Part shown: in pieces, positions 1 through 7,847 of the stretch | Position numbering within the stretch: position 1 is the stretch's first letter | Layout of the letters: the number at the start of each line of letters is the position of its first letter | Assembly: GCA_934725015.1 (NCBI GenBank) | Contig: CAKVAS010000002.1 | Location: 248,001-312,000, forward strand | DNA length: 64,000 bases | Direction of reading: 5' to 3' | Source: an uncultured Bacteroidales bacterium | GTDB taxonomy: Bacteria; Bacteroidota; Bacteroidia; Bacteroidales; UBA932 | The notes under the pieces: model-generated | The model's database searches: none | The model's input: the letters and a program-made list of their open reading frames with translations, nothing else | What the model was told of the DNA's origin: nothing | Program-made: the position numbers and the translations under genes

Positions 1-301
1 GCGCCCCATCGACCACCGCCACATACTTCCTCTCCACGACCCTCTCGTTCCAATTGTCCGTCATCGCCCTCTTCACCCCGAAATCCTTCGCGAACAGCAG
101 CACGCCCGAAGTGTCCCTGTCCAGCCGGTGCAGCACATGAGCCTTCACCCGCCCGTTGTACTTGTGCATAAGATAGTCATTCACAAGCATATACGCCGTC
201 TCCACATCCTTCCTGTTCCCCGCCACGCTCATCAGCCCCGACGGCTTGTCAATCGCCACCAGCCACTTGTCCTCATATATAATCTCAATCGTCTTTTTCA
301 T
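1..301 (-). CDS. RluA-family pseudouridine synthase (partial, C-terminus beyond window)
   Basis: The first 100 residues are visible on the minus strand. The protein starts directly with a catalytic-domain pattern (IIYEDKWLVAIDKPSG) and has no S4 domain in front. The family signature HRLDRDTSG lies at residues 58-66; the first Asp of that motif (residue 61) is the catalytic Asp of the RluA family. Such enzymes isomerise uridine to pseudouridine in rRNA or tRNA; the exact target cannot be told. The start is the only ATG in frame near the upstream stop. The gene is divergent from the HsdR-N gene. Confidence 0.88.
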   Translation of the reverse strand, partial: MKKTIEIIYEDKWLVAIDKPSGLMSVAGNRKDVETAYMLVNDYLMHKYNGRVKAHVLHRLDRDTSGVLLFAKDFGVKRAMTDNWNERVVERKYVAVVDGA

Positions 302-460
302 CGCATCAGGTGATTTAGAAATCGTTTGTGGCTGCAAATTTAGCAATTTGCTTATAAGTTTTCTGCCTTATAATTGTCGGATATAATTCTTTTTCCTTAT
401 GTTTTTGTTATAAATTTGCAGCATAATTGCATTCTTGCGGAATTTAATGGGTAGAAAAGT
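302..460. promoter_or_regulatory. Divergent promoter region with two TAAATTTG boxes
   Basis: The gap between two divergent genes carries a Bacteroidetes -7-like TAAATTTG on the minus strand (335-342) and one on the plus strand (411-418). Neither has a well-placed TTG at -33, so the assignment rests on the -7 boxes and the divergent layout. Confidence 0.4.
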
Positions 461-871
461 ATGAACGGCAACGAAATATGGGATCCGCTGAGGAAGAAGA
501 CGGTGGCGCTGACGCCGGAGGAGAGCGTCAGGCAGTGGTTCGTCGATGCGGTGCTGAAAAGGACGATGGGCGTGCCGGAGCACATGATGATGTCGGAAGT
601 GGGGTTTTCACTGGGGGAGAAGAGGCTGAGGGCTGATATTGTCGTGTATGGGCGGGACGCGAAGCCTCTGGCGGTCGTGGAGTGCAAGAGGCCGGATGTC
701 GAACTGAGCGGCGATGTGCTGATGCAGGTTGTGCGGTATAATATGATTCTGGACGTGAGATATGTGTTCATAACAAACGGGAAGAAGACCGTGGGATTTG
801 TGAAGGGCGGGGATGAAGGGCTTATGCGGCTGACGGCTTTCCCTGGCTATGAGGAGATGTGTGCAAGATGA
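461..871 (+). CDS. Stand-alone HsdR N-terminal (HSDR_N_2-type) nuclease-like protein
   Basis: The 136-residue protein resembles the N-terminal domain of type I restriction HsdR subunits (PD-(D/E)XK fold). A visible core is RADIVVY at about residues 58-64 followed by AVVECKRP about residues 71-78, which matches the D...E-x-K nuclease pattern. No helicase domain and no hsdM or hsdS gene is nearby, so this is not a restriction system. Small proteins of this type are common in Bacteroidetes near housekeeping genes such as holA, and holA is in this window. The role is unknown. Confidence 0.75.
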   Translation: MNGNEIWDPLRKKTVALTPEESVRQWFVDAVLKRTMGVPEHMMMSEVGFSLGEKRLRADIVVYGRDAKPLAVVECKRPDVELSGDVLMQVVRYNMILDVRYVFITNGKKTVGFVKGGDEGLMRLTAFPGYEEMCAR

Positions 872-885
872 AGGGGATGGCGGAA

Positions 886-911
886 GATCTCTCACTCTGT
901 TCGAGATGACA
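886..911. repeat. Interspersed repeat copy (AGATCTCTC...GAGATGACA type), degenerate
   Basis: This is a degenerate copy (ACTCTGTTCG in place of ACTTCGTTCG) of the short repeat seen again at 2795-2824 and 18374-18403. It lies just behind the HsdR-N gene. Confidence 0.7.
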
Positions 912-917
912 GGGAAA

Positions 918-1029
918 ATTTGAGATGAAATGCCAAGTCGAGGCCATTTGAGATGAAATGCTAAGTCGAGGCCATTTGAGATGAAATGCCAAGTCGAGGC
1001 CATTTGAAATGAAATGCTAAGTCGAGGCA
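918..1029. repeat. 28-bp tandem repeat, four copies
   Basis: Four adjacent 28-bp units start at 918, 946, 974 and 1002. Each has the form ATTTGAGATGAAATGC(C/T)AAG followed by TCGAGGC(C/A). There are no spacers, so it is not a CRISPR array. The units lie between the HsdR-N gene and cca. Confidence 0.9.
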
Positions 1030-1040
1030 ATGGGGATAGA

Positions 1041-1106
1041 CTGTCATTCCGAGCGAAACGAAGTGAAGTCGAGGAATCTTTGTGCAGTCGAGGAGTCTTT
1101 GTGCAG
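1041..1106. repeat. Interspersed repeat copy (TGTCATTCCGAGCGAAACGA type)
   Basis: The segment 1041-1087 recurs almost unchanged at 2851-2897. Its last 19 or so bases (TCGAGGA-T-CTTTGTGCAG) are directly duplicated at 1088-1106. Read on the other strand it resembles the AGATCTCTCACTTCGTTCGA motif found at 2795 and 18374, so the two are probably opposite orientations of one family. Confidence 0.85.
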
Positions 1107-1151
1107 GTGAGAACAAAAGGAGAATGTGCAAAATGAAATATGATGTGAAAT

Positions 1152-2783
1152 ATGGGAGAGTTCAAGGAATTTCTGAATCATAAAATCTTCAGAATCGTGT
1201 CTGATGCGGCTGAGGAAATGGGAGTGAGGGCGTTCGTAATCGGAGGATATGTGCGTGACTGCTTCCTCCAGAGGCCGAACAAGGACATTGATATTGTTGT
1301 GGAGGGAAGCGGTATCGAACTTGCGCAATGTGTTGCCAAACATATAGAGAAACAAGAATGTTTTGATGGCAAACAAAAATGTTATGAAAAGGCGGAAGCC
1401 GAAGGGCTGCCTCACGATGGCGATGCGGACCGGAGTCATGATGGAAAAAAACGGGAGGATGGGTCCCACCGGGTTCATGTCTCGATATTCAAGAACTTCG
1501 GGACGGCGATGCTGAAATATCACGGCGTGGAGGTGGAGTTCGTGGGCGCGAGGAAGGAGAGCTACAGGCGGGAATCCCGCAAGCCGATAGTCGAGGACGG
1601 AACTCTCCGTGAGGACCAGCTCCGCAGGGACTTCACGATAAATGCAATGGCGTTCAGCCTTCAGAAGGACGACTTCGGGGCTCTGGTTGATCCGTTCGGA
1701 GGCATACGCGACCTTGCGGCCGGAATAATCCGTACTCCCCTTGACCCGGACACGACCTACAGCGACGACCCCCTCCGCATGATACGCGCAATCCGGTTCG
1801 CGACCAAGCTATCCACCCCGGAGCACCGGTTCACGATAGTCCCGGAGTCCCTTGGCTCTATACGCCGCAACCGAGGCCGTCTGGAAATTCTTTCCAAGGA
1901 GAGGATTGTCGAGGAACTGAACAAGATTCTTGTGACGCAAAATCCGTCGATGGCTTTTTATCTCCTTGACGAAACGGGTCTTCTGGAACTCATCCTCCCG
2001 CAGCTAACGGCGCTGAAAGGCGTGGAATCCGTCGAGGGACACGGACATAAGGACAATTTTGCGCATACGCTTCAGGTTGTCGATAATGTCGCGGAGCTTG
2101 AGACCGAGGCAATCGCACAGGGGCGGCTGAAGGATTATTTCCTCGACGGGAACGGGGACAAGACTTCAAGAATCCGCACTGAACCGAATGTCTGGCTTCG
2201 CTGGGCCGCGCTTCTCCACGATGTCGGCAAGGCCGCGACCAAGAGGTTCGACCCGGCGGTGGGCTGGACATTCCACGGGCATGAGGTAGTTGGCGGGCGC
2301 ATGGTTCCCAAGATTTTCAAGGCTCTGAAAATGCCGCTGAACGAGAAGATGGAGTATGTGAAGAAGCTCGTGGAACTGCATCTGAGACCTATTGCGCTTG
2401 TCACTGAGGAGGTTACGGACTCCGCAGTGCGCCGGCTGCTTTTCGAGGCCGGGGACGACATCGACGACCTGATGCTGCTCTGCCACGGGGACATCACTTC
2501 CAAGAACCCGCGCAAGGTCGAGCGGCTTCATGCCAACTTCGAGCTCGTGAGCCGCAAGCTTGTGGAAGTGGAGGCAAAGGATGCCGTGCGCAACTTCAAG
2601 AACCCGATTTACGGCGAGTATGTGATGCAGGTCTTCGGCATTCCGCCGTGCAGCACGATCGGAGTGCTGAAGGAATATGTGAAGAACGCGATTCTCGACG
2701 GCGAGATTCCTAACGAGTTTGAGGCCGCCGACGCGCTCATGCGGCAGAAAGCGGAGGAAATCGGGCTTGTTCCGGTAAAATGA
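1152..2783 (+). CDS. cca: CCA-adding enzyme (tRNA nucleotidyltransferase) with HD domain
   Basis: The 543-residue protein adds or repairs the 3' CCA of tRNA. The nucleotidyltransferase head shows GGYVRD (about residues 31-36) and the two-Asp motif DIDIVVEGSG (about 45-54). RRDFTINAMAF and DDPLRMIRAIRFA follow in the usual order. A C-terminal HD domain is marked by LLHDVGKAATKRF. An insert of about 40 polar residues (about 65-105, rich in K, E, D, H) separates the Asp motif from HVSIFKNFGTA and is not usual in the family. The need for this enzyme fits the tRNA-Cys gene at 17.1 kb, which lacks CCA. Confidence 0.93.
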   Translation: MGEFKEFLNHKIFRIVSDAAEEMGVRAFVIGGYVRDCFLQRPNKDIDIVVEGSGIELAQCVAKHIEKQECFDGKQKCYEKAEAEGLPHDGDADRSHDGKKREDGSHRVHVSIFKNFGTAMLKYHGVEVEFVGARKESYRRESRKPIVEDGTLREDQLRRDFTINAMAFSLQKDDFGALVDPFGGIRDLAAGIIRTPLDPDTTYSDDPLRMIRAIRFATKLSTPEHRFTIVPESLGSIRRNRGRLEILSKERIVEELNKILVTQNPSMAFYLLDETGLLELILPQLTALKGVESVEGHGHKDNFAHTLQVVDNVAELETEAIAQGRLKDYFLDGNGDKTSRIRTEPNVWLRWAALLHDVGKAATKRFDPAVGWTFHGHEVVGGRMVPKIFKALKMPLNEKMEYVKKLVELHLRPIALVTEEVTDSAVRRLLFEAGDDIDDLMLLCHGDITSKNPRKVERLHANFELVSRKLVEVEAKDAVRNFKNPIYGEYVMQVFGIPPCSTIGVLKEYVKNAILDGEIPNEFEAADALMRQKAEEIGLVPVK

Positions 2784-2794
2784 ATATGATTGCG

Positions 2795-2824
2795 CAAAGA
2801 TCTCTCACTTCGTTCGAGATGACA
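2795..2824. repeat. Interspersed repeat copy (CAAAGATCTCTCACTTCGTT)
   Basis: This 30-bp stretch is repeated at 18374-18403. It lies just behind cca and is followed 27 bp later by the opposite-orientation family member at 2851. Confidence 0.85.
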
Positions 2825-2850
2825 AGAAATCGAGCCTAACAGGAAAACGA

Positions 2851-3075
2851 CTGTCATTCCGAGCGAAACGAAGTGAAGTCGAGGAATCTATGTGCAGATG
2901 AAGACAAAATGAATCCGGGAATATTGGAACGAAGTGAAATCGAGGAATCTTTGTGCGGATGAATACGAAATGAATCGGGAATATTGAAACGAAGTGAAGT
3001 CGAGGAATCTTTGTGCAGATGAAGACAAAATGAATCCGGGAATATTGTAACGAAGTGAATCCGTGGAATCTTTTG
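2851..3075. repeat. 60/61-bp tandem repeat array fused to an interspersed repeat
   Basis: The copy at 2851-2897 leads into units starting at 2867, 2928, 2988 and 3049 (unit lengths 61, 60 and 61 bp, the last incomplete). Each unit begins AACGAAGTGAA, continues CGAGGAATCT and ends GGGAATATTG. The array runs up to the start of xerC, so the GTG at 3063 lies inside the last unit and is an unlikely start. Together with 2795-2824 it fills the gap between cca and xerC. Confidence 0.9.
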
Positions 3076-3089
3076 ACGGAGACTTGAAC

Positions 3090-4100
3090 ATGGAGAACAG
3101 GACAAAATTGCAGAGATGGACTGAGGCGTTCCGGATTCATATTTCCGGAGTGCGGAGATATTCCGACCGCACCTGCGACATATATTCCGACATCCTCGGA
3201 AGATTCTCGGAATTTGTCGGAAACATAGAGACAATCACTTCGACTGAAATTAGAAATTACGAGGTTCATATCCTTGATTCCGAGAAACTTGCACCAAAGA
3301 CTGCAAACCTGCACATGAGCGTTCTGAGCAGTTTCTGCACATGGCTTGTCCGCATCGGTGAACTCAAGTCCAATCCAGTGAAGACGGTCCGCCGCCCGAA
3401 GGTGCCGAAGCGCCTTCCGGAGTTCTATAGGGAAGACTCGATGAACAGGTATTTCGCGCAGACGGACATATATGCCTCGCCCGAATTTCTTGAATCGTTC
3501 CGTGCCGCATACGCGCTTTCGTCGGCGGGCGACAAGGATGCTGAGGCTCAGGCCCGCGAACTCTACGAAAAGAGGCTCGAACGCGTCGTCATATCCGCGC
3601 TCCTGAACCTCGGAATACGCCGCAGCGAGCTTGTGGGAATGAATGTCGGCGACGTCGATATGTCCCGCAGGGTGGCCACAATCAGGGGGAAAGGCGACAA
3701 GATGCGTGAAATTCCCGTAATTCCATCGCTGTGTGAAGAAATTTTGCTATATTTGAAAGCGGTTGAGACAATGGCGGGAGGGAAGAGAGATGCAAGGGAC
3801 GCGATGTTCGTGACCTGGAGCGGAGGGAGGATATACCCGGTGCTTGTCGACAGGATTGTGAAGGGCGATTTTTCGCGGATTTCCGGGATTACCGGACGGC
3901 GCTCGCCGCATGTTCTGAGGCACACGCTCGCGACTGAGCTGCTTGACGGGGGAACCGAACTCAATTCCATAAAGGAGATGCTCGGGCACGCCTCGCTCGC
4001 TACCACGCAGATTTACACCCACAACTCCGTTGCGAAACTGAAACAGGTTTATAAATCAGCCCATCCGAGGGCAAAAAAAGGAGGTAACTATGGAGATTAG
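3090..4100 (+). CDS. xerC: Tyrosine recombinase XerC
   Basis: This 336-residue integrase-family recombinase would act with XerD at dif to resolve chromosome dimers. All catalytic residues are visible (numbering from the ATG at 3090): Arg177 in GIRRSEL, Lys201 in RGKGDKMR, His274 and Arg277 in HVLRHTLAT, His300 in MLGHAS and Tyr309 in IYTH. The N-terminal part is a core-binding (SAM-like) domain. A charged insert near residues 145-160 makes it longer than the usual 300 residues. The ATG at 3090 is preferred over the GTG at 3063 because the latter is inside a repeat and a GGAG stands before the ATG. It overlaps hpf, an arrangement usual in Bacteroidales. A dif-like site lies at 37.5/43.2 kb. 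Confidence 0.9.
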   Translation: MENRTKLQRWTEAFRIHISGVRRYSDRTCDIYSDILGRFSEFVGNIETITSTEIRNYEVHILDSEKLAPKTANLHMSVLSSFCTWLVRIGELKSNPVKTVRRPKVPKRLPEFYREDSMNRYFAQTDIYASPEFLESFRAAYALSSAGDKDAEAQARELYEKRLERVVISALLNLGIRRSELVGMNVGDVDMSRRVATIRGKGDKMREIPVIPSLCEEILLYLKAVETMAGGKRDARDAMFVTWSGGRIYPVLVDRIVKGDFSRISGITGRRSPHVLRHTLATELLDGGTELNSIKEMLGHASLATTQIYTHNSVAKLKQVYKSAHPRAKKGGNYGD

Positions 4101-4380
4101 AATTCAGTCCATCCGTTTCGACGCAGACCAGAAGCTTCTGGATTTCGTGGAGAAGAAACTGTCGAAGTTGCCTAAGTTTCACGATTCCGTCATCGGTATC
4201 GACGTGAAGCTGTCGCTGCTTCAGGAGCACAACAACAAGAACGTCTGGGTGAAGGTTCAGGTTCCGGGAAACGACGTCGTCGTCGAGAGGAATGCGGCTA
4301 CCTTCGAGGACGCTGTGGTCGATTGCGCTGACATTCTCAAGGAAAAGCTGACGAGAGTCAAGGAAAAACAAGTAAAATAG
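4090..4380 (+). CDS. hpf: Ribosome hibernation-promoting factor, short form
   Basis: The 96-residue protein matches the S30Ae/HPF fold: it opens MEIRIQSIRFDADQKLLDFV, has a basic helix with KKLSKLPK, and ends in a second helix with ADILKEKLTRVKEK. It would bind the 30S decoding site and keep idle ribosomes inactive. It overlaps the end of xerC by 11 nt and has a clear AAGGAGG at 4078-4084, unusually strong for this phylum, which fixes the start. Only the short domain is present. Confidence 0.9.
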   Translation: MEIRIQSIRFDADQKLLDFVEKKLSKLPKFHDSVIGIDVKLSLLQEHNNKNVWVKVQVPGNDVVVERNAATFEDAVVDCADILKEKLTRVKEKQVK

Positions 4381-4385
4381 AAATT

Positions 4386-4404
4386 CCGCAGGGTTTTCCT
4401 GCGG
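4386..4404 (+). terminator. Hairpin between hpf and holA
   Basis: CCGCAGG (4386-4392) and CCTGCGG (4398-4404) form a perfect 7-bp stem with a 5-nt GTTTT loop. There is no T-run behind it, and the holA ribosome-binding region follows at once, so it may be an mRNA-stability or attenuation element rather than a full terminator. Confidence 0.5.
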
Positions 4405-4416
4405 AGGAAAGTTATT

Positions 4417-5460
4417 ATGGCAAAGGGATTTGCGGATACAGACAGGCAGTGCGCGGGAATAGTCGCGGATGTGAGGACGGGGAAGTTCGCCCCGGTGTAT
4501 CTTCTGATGGGGGACGAGCCCTATTATGTTGATATGGTGTGCGACGCGGTGATTGAAAACGCCTTTTCCGACGACAGCGAGCGTGACTTCAACCAGGCCA
4601 TATTCTACGGGGCCGACGTCGATGCCGACACGGTAATCACCGAGGCGAGGCGCTATCCGATGTTTGCGGAGCGTCATCTTGTCGTGCTCAGGGAGGCGCA
4701 GATGATGCGCTCGCTCGAGGATCTCGCAGTCTATTGCGACAGGCCTCTGGAGACCACGGTCCTTGTCATAGCGATGCACGGGGCGAAGGCCGACGCGCGC
4801 AAGTCCCTCTACAAGAAGGCTTCCAAAATCGGCGTCGTGGTGGAGTCCTCCCAGCTGAGGGACTACGAGATGCCGCAGTGGATAAACTCTTATTTCCGGT
4901 CCCGGGGGCTTCAGATAGCTCCCGAGGCCGCTTCCTTGCTGGCGGAGTACGCCGGCACCGACCTCTCCAAGATTGCGGTGGAGACGGACAAGATGCTGAA
5001 GAACCTCCCGGAAGGGGTCTCGGAGGTGTCGCCGGAGGACATCGAGAGAAATGTGGGGATAAGCAGGCAGTACAACATCTTCGAACTCACGAGGGAACTT
5101 TCCGCGCGTAATGCGGCAAAGGCGCTGAAGATTGCGTCGTTTCTCGGTTCTGCGGCGCAGTTCAGGCTGGCATCTGTCACGGGGCAGCTGTTCACGCATT
5201 TCTACCGGATTCTGAAATACAACGCGCTGCTGATGTCGAATCCCGGGGCCGGGAGTGACGTGAAGGCGCGTCTGCTCGGAGTGAATCCCTATTTCCTGCG
5301 CGAGTATGACATGGCGGTGCGCAACTACCCGGTGCGCAAATGCATGGCAGCCATAGCCCTTATCCGGGACTACGACTTCAAGGGCAAGGGCGGGGACAAC
5401 GGCGAGGCGACGGACGCCGAGCTGCTTTCCGAACTTACGGCGAGGCTGCTGAATCTGTGA
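4417..5460 (+). CDS. holA: DNA polymerase III delta subunit
   Basis: The 347-residue protein fits HolA, the clamp-loader subunit that opens the beta clamp. Recognisable parts are YLLMGDEPYYVD near residue 28, the FNQAIFYGADVD and EARRYPMFAERHLVVLREAQ region of the divergent AAA+ domain, and the C-terminal collar domain with RQYNIFELTRELSARNA. HolA proteins lack a working Walker motif, and none is seen here. It follows hpf by 36 nt and may be cotranscribed with xerC-hpf. Confidence 0.9.
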   Translation: MAKGFADTDRQCAGIVADVRTGKFAPVYLLMGDEPYYVDMVCDAVIENAFSDDSERDFNQAIFYGADVDADTVITEARRYPMFAERHLVVLREAQMMRSLEDLAVYCDRPLETTVLVIAMHGAKADARKSLYKKASKIGVVVESSQLRDYEMPQWINSYFRSRGLQIAPEAASLLAEYAGTDLSKIAVETDKMLKNLPEGVSEVSPEDIERNVGISRQYNIFELTRELSARNAAKALKIASFLGSAAQFRLASVTGQLFTHFYRILKYNALLMSNPGAGSDVKARLLGVNPYFLREYDMAVRNYPVRKCMAAIALIRDYDFKGKGGDNGEATDAELLSELTARLLNL

Positions 5461-5485
5461 ATATACATTATAACAATATAAAATC

Positions 5486-6412
5486 ATGAGTCTTATTCAA
5501 TGCAATGAAATCTGCAAGTCTTTCGGTGAAAAGATTGCCCTCGACCATGTCAGCGTGACGATGGAGAAGGGCAGGATTTTCGGGCTTCTCGGTCCGAACG
5601 GTTCGGGAAAGACCACGCTGATAAGGATAATCAACAGGATTACCATCCCCGGCTCCGGGGAGGTCCTGTTCGACGGACGCCCCATAACACAGCGTGACGT
5701 GGAGAAAATCGGCTACATGCCTGAAGAGCGGGGGCTTTACCGCAAGATGAAGGTGGGGGAGCAGGCCCTGTTCCTCGCCCGTCTCAAGGGAATGTCACGC
5801 AAGGATGCCGAAACTGAGCTGAAAAAGTGGTTCGTCCGCTTCGGCATAGAGTCGTGGTGGAACAAGAAGGTGGAGGAACTTTCCAAGGGAATGGCCCAGA
5901 AGGTGCAGTTCATCACGACCGTCGTCCACCGTCCGTCCCTGCTCATACTTGACGAGCCTTTCAGCGGATTCGACCCCGTGAATGCCCAGGTGGTTCAGAA
6001 GGAAATTCTCCGCCTGCGCGACGAGGGGGCGACCATCGTCCTTTCCACGCACAACATGGAGTCGGTGGAGGAGCTCTGTGACGACATAGCGCTCATCAAT
6101 ATGTCGAAGCTGGTCATCACCGGGCCGCTCGATGACATCCGCCGCCGTTACGGCAATAACAATGTGGAGCTTATTTATACGGGGGAAGCGTCCCTCCTGC
6201 CTCATGAGGGGCTGTTCAGCATTCTGAGCGACAACAACGATGCCGGGAGGCACACGGCAGTTCTCTCGCTTGCTCCCGACGCCCGGAGCAACGCTGTCCT
6301 CTCCGCCGTGCTCGCGGAGAACCTGACTGTAAATTCATTTCAGGAACTCGTCCCGCGCATGAACGACATATTCATCGAACTCGTGAAAGGAAATGACACT
6401 GATACGAAGTGA
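5486..6412 (+). CDS. ABC transporter ATP-binding protein (NatA-like)
   Basis: The 308-residue ATPase has Walker A GPNGSGKTT (residues 36-44), the signature LSKGMAQKVQF, Walker B LLILDEPFSGFDP and the switch His in STHNMES. A C-terminal extension of about 80 residues resembles the accessory domain of NatA/CcmA-type exporters. It sits 36 nt before its ABC-2 permease, with which it would form an exporter. The substrate is unknown; Na+ export is only the label of the closest family. Confidence 0.88.
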   Translation: MSLIQCNEICKSFGEKIALDHVSVTMEKGRIFGLLGPNGSGKTTLIRIINRITIPGSGEVLFDGRPITQRDVEKIGYMPEERGLYRKMKVGEQALFLARLKGMSRKDAETELKKWFVRFGIESWWNKKVEELSKGMAQKVQFITTVVHRPSLLILDEPFSGFDPVNAQVVQKEILRLRDEGATIVLSTHNMESVEELCDDIALINMSKLVITGPLDDIRRRYGNNNVELIYTGEASLLPHEGLFSILSDNNDAGRHTAVLSLAPDARSNAVLSAVLAENLTVNSFQELVPRMNDIFIELVKGNDTDTK

Positions 6413-6448
6413 GTTAGCCTGAAGTATGGATTATAAAACATCAAAGAT

Positions 6449-7819
6449 ATGAATTTCAGAAATATAGGCGTGGTAATCTCAAGGGAATATATGACCCGCG
6501 TCAGGAAAAAGTCATTCCTTATCATAACCTTTCTCGGCCCTATTCTCTTCGCGGCCCTGACGGTGATTCCGTCGCTCATCATGTTCTTTGCCGAAGACAA
6601 GGGAAAGCAGATTGCGGTCGTCGATGAGTCCGGCATAGTGATGCCGACGCTCAGGTCGGATGACGCATACACGTTCAAGGACTATTCCGGTCATCAGCCG
6701 GACTCGCTGAAGGCCAATCTTGACGCTCTGGGAGCTGATGTCCTCATGGTGGTCTCTCCCGTCATCGACTCGACCAGGACCGTCGATGTGACGACCTACT
6801 CCAAGAAGGCCCTGAGCATGGATATGAAGTCGGCCATAGAGTCGCAGGTGGATGACGCGGTGGAGGACTACCGCATATCCTTATATAATATAGGTGACCT
6901 CAAGCAGATTATGGAGGACGTGAAGGCTGACGTCAGCGTGACGACCTACACGATAGACGATTCCGGCGAGGCGAAGCTCGACTCTGCGGAGGTGAAGATG
7001 ATTGTCTCCATGCTGCTCGGGATGATAATCTATATGTTCATCGCGATGTTCTCCGGAATGGTGATGTCATCGGTGATTGAGGAGAAGTCGAGCCGAGTCG
7101 TGGAAGTGCTTGTTTCCAGCGTCAAGGCCACTGAACTTCTGTTCGGAAAGATTATCGGCGTGGCGGCGGTGGCCCTCACGCAGTTCCTGCTCTGGATTGT
7201 GCTGACGGGAGTGATTGTCTCGGCGGTCAGCGGAATCGTCGGATTCGATTCGATTATGGGCAGCCAGCAGCAGATGACGACAATTGCGGGTGTTGACCAG
7301 TCCGCCATGGACGCGGCGGGGATGAACATCGACCCGTCAGCCATGGCGGCGGGCCTCGACACGCAGGAGAATTCCGTGCTTTCCGCGCTCAGGGAACTGA
7401 ACTACACTGAAATACTCGTTTCATTCGTGATATTCTTCGTGCTCGGATATCTGCTCTACGCCTCCCTTTTCGCAGCCATCGGCTCCTCCGTGGAGAACGA
7501 GGCCGACAGCAGCCAGCTTCAGATTCCTGTGACCATCCCGCTGCTCCTCGGCTTCTTCATCGCGCTCTATGCGTTCAAGTCGCCGGACAGCCCGCTGGCG
7601 TTCTGGGGCTCGATAATTCCGTTCACGTCGCCTATCGTGATGCTCGCCAGGATCCCGTTCGGTGTTCCGCTCTGGGAACTGCTGCTTTCAATAGCGCTCC
7701 TGCTGCTCACGTTCCTCGGATGCGCATGGGTTTCCGCGAAGATTTACAAGATAGGCATCCTGACCTTCGGGAAAAAATCCACATTCAAGGATTTGTGGAA
7801 GTGGCTCAGAATGAAGTAG
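6449..7819 (+). CDS. ABC-2 family permease (NatB-like)
   Basis: The 456-residue membrane protein has one N-terminal helix (about residues 22-45), a soluble outer domain of about 130 residues, and then about five further helices. SSRVVEVLVSSVKATELLFGKIIGV is the region typical of NatB/ABC-2 permeases next to the coupling helix. It pairs with the ATPase directly upstream. The exported substrate cannot be read from the sequence. Confidence 0.87.
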   Translation: MNFRNIGVVISREYMTRVRKKSFLIITFLGPILFAALTVIPSLIMFFAEDKGKQIAVVDESGIVMPTLRSDDAYTFKDYSGHQPDSLKANLDALGADVLMVVSPVIDSTRTVDVTTYSKKALSMDMKSAIESQVDDAVEDYRISLYNIGDLKQIMEDVKADVSVTTYTIDDSGEAKLDSAEVKMIVSMLLGMIIYMFIAMFSGMVMSSVIEEKSSRVVEVLVSSVKATELLFGKIIGVAAVALTQFLLWIVLTGVIVSAVSGIVGFDSIMGSQQQMTTIAGVDQSAMDAAGMNIDPSAMAAGLDTQENSVLSALRELNYTEILVSFVIFFVLGYLLYASLFAAIGSSVENEADSSQLQIPVTIPLLLGFFIALYAFKSPDSPLAFWGSIIPFTSPIVMLARIPFGVPLWELLLSIALLLLTFLGCAWVSAKIYKIGILTFGKKSTFKDLWKWLRMK

Positions 7820-7847
7820 TGACGTCATCTCGAAAAAGATAATCTCT

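Noticed and set aside
918..1029. Possible CRISPR array
   Set aside because: The 28-bp units are directly adjacent with no spacers, and no cas genes are in the window.
2867..3075. Possible CRISPR array with ~27-bp repeats
   Set aside because: The whole 60-bp unit repeats, including the would-be spacers, so it is a plain tandem repeat.
3063..3089. GTG start for xerC
   Set aside because: It lies inside the last tandem-repeat unit; the ATG at 3090 has a better upstream GGAG and family-like N-terminus.
4000..5487. Long minus-strand ORF (495 codons) opposite hpf and holA
   Set aside because: It is antisense to two well-supported genes, has no recognisable domain and is rich in His, Arg and Leu as expected of a shadow frame in G+C-rich DNA.
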